NCBI GenBank assembly: GCA_030433225.1
Contig: JAUIMD010000171.1
Coordinates: 1-5,330, forward strand
Origin: Bacteroidia bacterium
GTDB taxonomy: Bacteria > Bacteroidota > Bacteroidia > Bacteroidales > UBA5342
DNA: 5,330 nucleotides
Direction: 5' to 3'
Below are positions 1-5,107 of the stretch, one piece after another (position 1 is the first letter of the stretch; each line of letters starts with the position of its first letter). The position numbers were made by a program, and so were the translations under genes. The notes under the pieces are model-generated. The model saw nothing but the letters and a program-made list of their open reading frames with translations. It had not been told where the DNA came from and searched no databases.

Positions 1-41
1 AATAGAGTAACGGCGAAAAACCGGTATGTAATATGTTTCAT
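1..41 (-). CDS. 5' end of an unidentified gene, probable exported protein (partial)
   Basis: Reading the minus strand from 41 to the window edge gives an open frame starting MKHITYRFFAVTL. This has a short basic stretch followed by hydrophobic residues, as expected for the start of a signal peptide. An in-frame upstream ATG at 54-56 would add five residues (MNATD). I prefer the ATG at 39-41 because the longer form puts polar residues before the Lys, and because a -7-like element at 66-73 would leave almost no leader for the upstream start. Only about 13 codons are visible, so the product cannot be identified. It is divergent from manA. The call rests on N-terminal character and a plausible promoter only. 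Confidence 0.4.
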   Translation of the reverse strand, partial: MKHITYRFFAVTL

Positions 42-65
42 GTCAGTTGCGTTCATATGGAGGCA

Positions 66-73
66 CAAAAATA
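66..73 (-). promoter_or_regulatory. possible -7 promoter element for the leftward gene
   Basis: On the minus strand these bases read TATTTTTG, an exact match to the Bacteroidota -7 consensus TAnnTTTG. It lies about 25 nt upstream of the preferred start at 41. No TTTG-like -33 element is visible at the usual spacing (roughly 18-21 nt further upstream), so this is a half-supported promoter. Confidence 0.3.
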
Positions 74-144
74 GAATTTTGTGAGGAAACTGTAGCGGAT
101 TCCACCTGCTTAGTAAAGGCCACAGCAAACTTTTAGGGTTAAAA

Positions 145-177
145 ATTGTTTATTTAAACGCAATTAATGTAGGTTTG
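145..177 (+). promoter_or_regulatory. manA promoter (Bacteroidota type)
   Basis: TAGGTTTG at 170-177 matches the Bacteroidota -7 consensus TAnnTTTG exactly. ATTG at 145-148 sits 21 nt upstream in the position of the -33 TTTG element (3 of 4 bases). Transcription would start near 183, leaving a leader of about 40 nt before the manA ATG at 223. A short inverted repeat, GTTTA-TT-TAAAC (148-159), overlaps the end of the -33 element and extends into the spacer. The position, exact -7 match and orientation support the call. The start site itself is inferred. Confidence 0.55.
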
Positions 178-222
178 TTGCATTAACCTGAGATGAAAAA
201 ATAAGAATCAATTGTACGTATT

Positions 223-1218
223 ATGGCTTTATATCCATTAAAATTCCACCCAATTTTAAAAGAAAAAGTTTGGGGTGGCGACTATTTGAGTAAACACCTG
301 AAAAAAGGCACCGACGCCGAAAAGAAAATTGGCGAATCGTGGGAGATTTCAACCGTAGGAAGCGATATTTCGGTAGTGAGCAATGGCAACCTGGCCGGCA
401 ACGACCTGCAGGAACTGCTGGAAGTGTACATGACCGAGTTGGTAGGTACTAAAATTTACGAGCGCTACGGCAACTATTTTCCTATTTTGCTCAAGTTTAT
501 TGATGCACAGGATGATTTGTCTATTCAGGTGCACCCCGACGATGAACTGGGCCTGGAAAAGTACGACTCGTTTGGTAAAACGGAAATGTGGTACATTTTT
601 GATTCCAGCGAGGAAGGCAAAATTGTGGCCGGTTTTAAGAAACCCTGCACCCCCGATGAGTTGCGTAAGGCCGTTAGTGGCCCTGAGGTGATTGATTACC
701 TCCACTCGGTAAATACCCAAAAGGGCGATGTGTTTTTTATACCTGCCGGTAGGGTGCATGCCTTGTGCGCCGGAAACATTGTGGTGGAAATTCAACAACC
801 GTCGGACATTACCTTTCGTTTATACGATTATAACCGCCCCGGGCAGGACGGGAATATGCGCGATTTGCACATTGAAGAAGGCATTGAGGCCACTAACTTT
901 AGTGTGCAAAAAGACGTAAAAACCCAGTATGAGGTATCACCCAACAAACCGGTGAACCTGGCACAAACGCCTTTTTTTACTACAAACATTGTAGAAATTG
1001 ATACCGCCATTAAACGCGATTATTATTACCTGGATTCTTTTGTAATTGTAATTGCCATTGAGGGCGATTTTAAAATTTCGTATGGCGAAGGTGAACCCGT
1101 AGTAATGCAAAAAGGAGATTCGGTATTAATACCGGCCGAACTGAAAGATATTACTTATACGCCCCTTATCCAAAAGGCGAAACTAATTGAGTCGTACATC
1201 GAACTCGACAAAAAATAA
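223..1218 (+). CDS. manA: mannose-6-phosphate isomerase, class I
   Basis: Cytoplasmic zinc enzyme that interconverts fructose-6-phosphate and mannose-6-phosphate. It either feeds GDP-mannose and glycan synthesis or lets mannose enter glycolysis. The 331-residue protein has the short bacterial class I layout, with a cupin-like catalytic half and a C-terminal cupin-like domain ending in a QKGDSVLIPA strand-turn (about 296-305). The expected zinc ligands are present: Gln102 and His104 in IQVHPDD, Glu121 in KTEMWY and His179 in GRVHAL. The catalytic Arg is probably Arg199 in SDITFRLYDY. The N-terminal LKFHPILKEKVWGG is typical of the family, so the ATG at 223 gives a full-length protein. No Shine-Dalgarno sequence is evident, as is usual in this phylum. 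A good promoter lies upstream. The gene converges on ispE with 2 bp between stops, so its terminator probably lies inside ispE (1242-1285). No missing key residue or frameshift is seen. Confidence 0.95.
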   Translation: MALYPLKFHPILKEKVWGGDYLSKHLKKGTDAEKKIGESWEISTVGSDISVVSNGNLAGNDLQELLEVYMTELVGTKIYERYGNYFPILLKFIDAQDDLSIQVHPDDELGLEKYDSFGKTEMWYIFDSSEEGKIVAGFKKPCTPDELRKAVSGPEVIDYLHSVNTQKGDVFFIPAGRVHALCAGNIVVEIQQPSDITFRLYDYNRPGQDGNMRDLHIEEGIEATNFSVQKDVKTQYEVSPNKPVNLAQTPFFTTNIVEIDTAIKRDYYYLDSFVIVIAIEGDFKISYGEGEPVVMQKGDSVLIPAELKDITYTPLIQKAKLIESYIELDKK

Positions 1219-1220
1219 CG

Positions 1221-2039
1221 TCACAAAAGTACATCAAATACAAAGTAAGCCGGGTCAAATGCATGTTGCAGATCCGGCTTATTTTCAAATAAACCGTATA
1301 CGGCCGATCCGCTGCCGGACATTGATGCATAGCTTGCTCCCATTTCGTACAGCTGCATTTTTAGGTCGCGCACCTTCTTGTATTTTTGAAAAACCGGCGT
1401 TTCAAAATCGTTTTTAATTACATGTTTCCAGTCTTTTAAAGGCATAGCTTTTAGTAGCCTTAAGGAGTGTTCTGCCGGTTTGGGCTCAATGTTTCCATAG
1501 GCATCTTTGGTGGATATTTCTACATCGGGCTTTACCAAAACCAGGTATTTGCCGGCCAGTGAAAATTCCAGCGGTGTTAGGATTTCTCCAATTCCGGTGG
1601 CCAGTTGTGGGGTGTTTTCTATAAAAAAGGAACAATCGGCTCCTATACCGCAAGCCAACTCCTTCAATTTCGTTACAGTGAGGTTTAGCTCGTTCATTTC
1701 GGCCAAACCTTTCAGGCAAAAGGCAGCATCTGCCGAGCCTCCTCCCAAACCTGCACCAAAAGGAATTAGTTTGTGCAGCAACGCTTTGCAGCCGGGAATG
1801 TTGTACTTTGCGTGCAACACTTTCCATGCTTTCTCTACCAGGTTCTCTCCCGTAGGGTGGTCCAATTTTATTCCACTCATTTCAAGCTGCATGGAGATGC
1901 TTTCTTCGTGTGGAATAATTTCCAAAACGTCGGTAAGCGGGATGGGGTAAAAAACGGTTTCCAGTGTGTGGTATCCATCGGGGCGTTTTTCGGTAACGTT
2001 TAGCCCAATATTTATTTTAGCGTTTGGAAAAAGTATCAT
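1221..2039 (-). CDS. ispE: 4-(cytidine 5'-diphospho)-2-C-methyl-D-erythritol kinase
   Basis: GHMP-family kinase of the MEP (non-mevalonate) isoprenoid pathway. It phosphorylates the 2-hydroxyl of CDP-methylerythritol with ATP in the cytoplasm. At 272 residues it is near the usual family size (about 280). The N-terminal PNAKINIGL carries the catalytic Lys8. The glycine-rich ATP loop PFGAGLGGGSADAA is at 93-106. GADCSFF places the catalytic Asp at 135. The C-terminal GHMP motif MSGSGSAVYGLF is at 240-251. The start at 2037-2039 is supported because the conserved motif begins only five residues in, and a TACTTTTG -7 element lies 17 nt upstream. It is divergent from dnaB and convergent with manA, and its last codons overlap the proposed manA terminator. 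The 3' end ends in FVFDVLL and TGA, which looks intact. No terminator of its own is visible before it runs antisense into manA. Confidence 0.95.
   Translation of the reverse strand: MILFPNAKINIGLNVTEKRPDGYHTLETVFYPIPLTDVLEIIPHEESISMQLEMSGIKLDHPTGENLVEKAWKVLHAKYNIPGCKALLHKLIPFGAGLGGGSADAAFCLKGLAEMNELNLTVTKLKELACGIGADCSFFIENTPQLATGIGEILTPLEFSLAGKYLVLVKPDVEISTKDAYGNIEPKPAEHSLRLLKAMPLKDWKHVIKNDFETPVFQKYKKVRDLKMQLYEMGASYASMSGSGSAVYGLFENKPDLQHAFDPAYFVFDVLL
1242..1285 (+). terminator. probable manA terminator hairpin, inside the 3' end of ispE
   Basis: AAAGTAAGCCGG (1242-1253) pairs with CCGGCTTATTTT (1274-1285) over 12 base pairs, with a single G-U wobble (1245/1282). The 20-nt interior can fold further: 1254-1256 with 1271-1273, then TGCA 1260-1263 with TGCA 1267-1270 around a 3-nt loop. 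On the plus strand the GC-rich core is followed by the U-rich arm TTATTTT, the form of an intrinsic terminator, starting 24 nt past the manA stop. On the minus strand the same bases encode the KPD...DPAY region of IspE and are followed by a poorer T-tract. This hairpin is therefore best read as a manA terminator that ispE must transcribe and translate through. Termination activity is inferred from structure. Confidence 0.6.
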
Positions 2040-2056
2040 CAGGAAAAATTTGTTCC

Positions 2057-2064
2057 CAAAAGTA
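2057..2064 (-). promoter_or_regulatory. ispE promoter -7 element
   Basis: The minus strand reads TACTTTTG, an exact TAnnTTTG match, 17 nt upstream of the ispE ATG. Transcription would begin around 2050, giving a very short leader of roughly 10-12 nt. The -33 position is poor (CTGG at 2084-2087 on the minus strand, 19 nt away), so the assignment rests mainly on the -7 box and its placement. Confidence 0.45.
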
Positions 2065-2150
2065 GCAGATAAAATTAGTTAAACCAGATTGTGCTAAAAT
2101 AGCGCACGTGAATACTCCTAATTTATATTCTTTAAAATGGCGGCAAACCG

Positions 2151-2180
2151 TTTGGTTTACGTAAAGATTGTGTACTTTTG
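2151..2180 (+). promoter_or_regulatory. dnaB promoter (Bacteroidota type)
   Basis: TTTG at 2151-2154 and TACTTTTG at 2173-2180 match the -33 TTTG and -7 TAnnTTTG consensus exactly, with an 18-nt spacer. This is the best promoter in the window. Transcription would start near 2186, giving a leader of about 90 nt before dnaB. Two short palindromes lie within it: CAAACcGTTTG (2144-2154), overlapping the -33 box, and TTTACGTAAA (2156-2165) in the spacer. They could be operator sites, but no regulator can be named. Confidence 0.6.
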
Positions 2181-2274
2181 GGGCTATTGGCTTCAATCCT
2201 GAGGTAAAATTCAAATGCCTGGTAATCAGTTGTTAAATAGTGAATTGGAGCCCTGGTAGTATGCAAATTACAAC

Positions 2275-3816
2275 ATGGCTGTAAAAAGAGAATATAAAAA
2301 ACAAAACACATCGATACAACCCGTTCCGGTGAACGAAATGGGTAAGTTGCCCCCACAGGCCATCGATTTTGAAGAGGTGGTATTGGGGGCCATTATGATT
2401 GAACCGGATGCCTACTCGCTGGTGGGCGACATTTTATTGGAAGCTTCTTTTTACAAAGAGGCACACCAGAAAATTTATGCTTCTATTGTCGCCTTGTTTA
2501 CCAAAGGGCAACCCATCGATTTGCTAACCGTAACCGAAGAACTCCGCAAAAAAGGAGTGCTGGAAGAGGTGGGAGGTCCCATTTACATCACCGGCCTTAC
2601 CACCAATGTGGCCAGTGCGGCGCACATCGAATACCACGCCCGTATTATTCAGCAAAAGTACCTGCAACGCGAGTTAATTCGTGCCTCGTCCGAAATTCAA
2701 CGCGATGCCTATAACGACGAGCTGGATGTAAAGGAACTGCTGGATAAGGCCGAAAGCAGCATTTTCAAAATTTCGGAGAACAACATCAACAGCGAATCCA
2801 CCAACATTAACCCCATTATAAAGGCAGCATTGGTACGGCTGGAGGAGGCCTCAAAGCGCACCGATGCTATGAGCGGTCATGCTTCGGGATTTTCAGGTCT
2901 GGATAAAATCACATCGGGCTGGCAACCGTCCGATTTAATTATTATTGCTGCCCGTCCTGCCATGGGAAAAACAGCATTTGTACTTTCCATGGCCAGAAAT
3001 ATGGCGGTGGATTTTAATATTCCGGTGGCAATTTTTAGCCTGGAGATGGCTAACCTGCAGTTAGTAAACCGTTTGATTGTGACGGAAACAGAAATTCCGG
3101 CCGAAAAAATAAAAACCGGACGGTTGGAAGATTACGAGTGGGAACAGCTCCACCATAAAATAAAAAACCTGGAAGATGCCCCCATTTACCTGGACGATAC
3201 CGCAGGGCTTTCGGTTTTTGAATTGCGCTCGAAATGCAGACGACTGAAAGATAAATACGGGCTGCAAATGATAATTATTGACTACTTGCAGTTAATGACG
3301 GCACAGGGGATGAACCCGGGATCGCGCGAGCAGGAGGTAAGTATGATTTCGCGTAACCTCAAAGCGCTGGCCAAAGAGTTGAATGTGCCTGTTATTGCCC
3401 TGTCGCAGTTGAACCGTGGGGTAGAATCGCGCAGTGGGTACGAGGGCAAGCGTCCGCAACTTTCCGATTTGCGTGAATCGGGCGCTATTGAGCAGGATGC
3501 CGATATGGTGCTGATGATTCACCGCCCCGAGTATTACGGAATGACAGAGGACCCCGAGGGAAATTCATTAATTGGTATGGCGGAACTGATTATTGCCAAA
3601 CACCGGAACGGATCGACCGGAACGGTATCCTTGCGCTTTAAAAAGGAACTGGCACGTTTTATGGATCCGGAGGCCACCATGACCAGCTACATGAGCTCTT
3701 TTGCAGCGGATGTAAATGCCCTGGACGGCCCTGCAAATAACCGATCCAATGAACCTTCCAGCATGCCTTCGTTTGATGATGACCCGTTGGGATCGGCTCC
3801 TCCCGGAGGTTTTTAA
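2275..3816 (+). CDS. dnaB: replicative DNA helicase DnaB
   Basis: Hexameric ring helicase that unwinds DNA 5'-3' at the replication fork using ATP and recruits DnaG primase. The 513-residue protein has the N-terminal domain starting around LPPQAIDFEEVVLGAIM (25-41), a helical linker (about 180-200) and a RecA-like motor domain (about 200-465). Visible motifs are Walker A ARPAMGKTAF (226-235, Lys232), the catalytic Glu257 in FSLEM, Walker B IIIDYLQLM (333-341, Asp336), the sensor Gln378 in SQLNRGVE, and the trans-acting Lys442/Arg444 in AKHRNGSTG. No intein interrupts these motifs. After the motor domain comes a tail of about 45 residues rich in Asn, Ser, Pro and Asp, ending DDDPLGSAPPGGF, and probably disordered. 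The N-terminal 20 residues before the conserved domain are Lys-rich and also look flexible. It is divergent from ispE and followed after 23 nt by the ftsE-like gene. Nothing suggests a phage or plasmid copy. Confidence 0.97.
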   Translation: MAVKREYKKQNTSIQPVPVNEMGKLPPQAIDFEEVVLGAIMIEPDAYSLVGDILLEASFYKEAHQKIYASIVALFTKGQPIDLLTVTEELRKKGVLEEVGGPIYITGLTTNVASAAHIEYHARIIQQKYLQRELIRASSEIQRDAYNDELDVKELLDKAESSIFKISENNINSESTNINPIIKAALVRLEEASKRTDAMSGHASGFSGLDKITSGWQPSDLIIIAARPAMGKTAFVLSMARNMAVDFNIPVAIFSLEMANLQLVNRLIVTETEIPAEKIKTGRLEDYEWEQLHHKIKNLEDAPIYLDDTAGLSVFELRSKCRRLKDKYGLQMIIIDYLQLMTAQGMNPGSREQEVSMISRNLKALAKELNVPVIALSQLNRGVESRSGYEGKRPQLSDLRESGAIEQDADMVLMIHRPEYYGMTEDPEGNSLIGMAELIIAKHRNGSTGTVSLRFKKELARFMDPEATMTSYMSSFAADVNALDGPANNRSNEPSSMPSFDDDPLGSAPPGGF

Positions 3817-3839
3817 TTATGCAGGAATAACGGAAAAAC

Positions 3840-4550
3840 ATGGGAAAAGATACAACTAAACAAGATACCGGTGCACCCACCAACGAATTGGTAGTGCTTG
3901 AGAACGTGGACATTTGCCAGAAAGAGCAAGTGGTACTGAAAGACGTCTATTTTACCTTGCACAAAAGCGAATTTGTGTTTTTAATTGGCAGCACCGGAAG
4001 TGGAAAATCCAGCCTGTTAAAATCATTGTACTGCGACTTGCCCATTGAAAAGGGAAACGCCAATGTACTGGGCTACGATTTGCGAAAAACAAAAAACCGG
4101 GAAATACCCTTTTTGCGTCGTAAAATGGGCTTTGTGTTTCAGGATTTTAAATTGCTCACCGACCGCAACATTAATCAAAACCTGGAGTTTGTACTGCGCT
4201 CTACCGGATGGAAGAACAAAGCCGAAATTGAACAGCGCATAAAAAATGTGCTGGAATATGTAAAAATGGATAAAAAAGGCTACCGCATGCCGTTTGAAGT
4301 ATCCGGTGGTGAGCAGCAACGTGTGGCCATTGCACGTGCTTTATTGAACGATCCCGAATTGATTTTGGCCGATGAGCCCACCGGTAACCTGGACCCGGAT
4401 ATTTCCAATGACCTGATGGATTTGCTGTTTTCCATAAAAGAAAGCAAGGGAACCTCCATTGTTATGGCTACCCACGATTACGCCCTGCTGGATAAATACA
4501 AAACCCGTATTATTCGCTGCCACGACGGGGAGTTGGAACAAACGGAGTAG
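3840..4550 (+). CDS. ftsE: FtsE-like ABC transporter ATP-binding protein
   Basis: Cytoplasmic ABC ATPase of the MacB/LolD/FtsE class. The overall sequence best fits FtsE, which works with the membrane protein FtsX to control septal peptidoglycan hydrolases. The 236-residue protein carries Walker A GSTGSGKSS (50-58, Lys56), the Q-loop FQDFKLL (Gln101), the signature VSGGEQQRVAIARA (154-167), Walker B LILADEP (174-180, Asp178/Glu179), D-loop GNLD (182-185) and switch His212 in ATHD. The FQDFKLLTDRN and DEPTGNLD stretches are characteristic of FtsE. There is no permease gene beside it. In Bacteroidota, ftsE and ftsX are often unlinked, but a LolD/MacB-type exporter ATPase remains an alternative. 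The start at 3840 leaves about 15 residues before the ATPase fold and follows an A-rich stretch. It lies 23 nt after dnaB and is probably co-transcribed. No new promoter is clear in the gap. Confidence 0.85.
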   Translation: MGKDTTKQDTGAPTNELVVLENVDICQKEQVVLKDVYFTLHKSEFVFLIGSTGSGKSSLLKSLYCDLPIEKGNANVLGYDLRKTKNREIPFLRRKMGFVFQDFKLLTDRNINQNLEFVLRSTGWKNKAEIEQRIKNVLEYVKMDKKGYRMPFEVSGGEQQRVAIARALLNDPELILADEPTGNLDPDISNDLMDLLFSIKESKGTSIVMATHDYALLDKYKTRIIRCHDGELEQTE

Positions 4551-4582
4551 GGGCACATTGCTACATTTATATTCCCTTCATT

Positions 4583-5056
4583 ATGCATAAAATATTCCTT
4601 TATACCTTGTTCTTAACACTTCTATCGTGTTCCGGTAGGGGGAACCGTCAAGATGATTTAAACGATGCAGCCGTCAGTTTCCATTGGCTGTTGGGAAAGT
4701 GGGAACGCATCCAGGAAAAGACCGACCGTACTACCTACGAAAACTGGACAAAAATTGACTCCACCCATTATAAGGGGCATGGCTTTGTTATGAAAGGGAC
4801 AGATACGCTTTGGCAGGAAGAAATGTTTATTCTGCAAAACGACTCAGGATGGTGGCTGGCAGTAAAAACTCCGGGCAATACCGAAGAAGTTTTATTCCAG
4901 ATCAATGAGGTGGCGAAGAATGCGTTTACTTCGGAAAACCCGGAACACGATTTCCCAAAACAGATAAAGTACTGGCGTGAAGGGGCTCAATTAAATGCAA
5001 CTATTGCTGGTGGTGAAATGGAAGTGAATTTTGAGTTTAAGCCAATAACCCCCTAA
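4583..5056 (+). CDS. small lipoprotein with a DUF6265-type domain
   Basis: A 157-residue protein with a lipoprotein signal: MHKIFLYTLFLTLLSC, with Cys16 as the probable lipidated residue (lipobox LLSC). Mature protein would therefore be anchored in the envelope. After a polar linker (SGRGNRQDDLND) comes one compact domain of about 120 residues with WLLGKW (35-40), YENW (52-55), an alternating hydrophobic pattern suggesting beta strands, and the motif ENPEHDFP (118-125). This combination of an FxWLxGxW opening and an ENPEHDFP motif is what I know from DUF6265, a family of unknown function with a probable lipocalin-like barrel. No reaction or ligand can be assigned. It starts 32 nt after ftsE. 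TACATTTA at 4562-4569 is a 7-of-8 match to TAnnTTTG and could give it its own promoter, but no -33 element fits, so read-through from dnaB-ftsE is likely. It ends just before a terminator. Confidence 0.8.
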   Translation: MHKIFLYTLFLTLLSCSGRGNRQDDLNDAAVSFHWLLGKWERIQEKTDRTTYENWTKIDSTHYKGHGFVMKGTDTLWQEEMFILQNDSGWWLAVKTPGNTEEVLFQINEVAKNAFTSENPEHDFPKQIKYWREGAQLNATIAGGEMEVNFEFKPITP

Positions 5057-5076
5057 GCATAACGTAGCGATCTAAA

Positions 5077-5104
5077 AAAAGCGCAACCCGTAGATTGCGC
5101 TTTT
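5077..5104. terminator. bidirectional intrinsic terminator
   Basis: AAAAGCGCAA (5077-5086) and TTGCGCTTTT (5095-5104) form a perfect 10-bp stem with an 8-nt loop. On the plus strand the stem ends in TTTT and more T-rich sequence follows (to 5116). On the minus strand the seven A at 5074-5080 become a T-tract. It lies between the stop of the DUF6265-type lipoprotein gene (5056) and the stop of the leftward gene (5108-5110), so it can terminate both convergent genes. Confidence 0.9.
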
Positions 5105-5107
5105 CGT

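Noticed and set aside
349..798. 149-codon open frame on the minus strand inside manA
   Set aside because: It lies wholly within a well-supported manA, its product resembles no family I know, and it has no promoter or start context. It is a shadow of manA codon use.
1507..1950. 147-codon plus-strand frame inside ispE
   Set aside because: Antisense to all the GHMP motifs of ispE, with no recognisable domain. A shadow frame.
2091..2110. Small palindromes (GCTA-AAA-TAGC, CACGTG) between the ispE and dnaB promoters
   Set aside because: Stems of 3-4 bp in AT-rich DNA are expected by chance, and they do not overlap a core promoter element.
2017..2356. Minus-strand frames of 65 and 74 codons across the ispE-dnaB intergenic region
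   Set aside because: They overlap the starts of both real genes and cross both promoters. Their composition is not protein-like, and no family is recognised.
3799..3814. CCTC-CCG-GAGG hairpin followed by TTTTT at the end of dnaB, as a terminator
   Set aside because: The stem is only 4 bp with a 3-nt loop and simply encodes Pro-Pro-Gly-Gly-Phe. It is too weak to call, although some attenuation before ftsE cannot be excluded.
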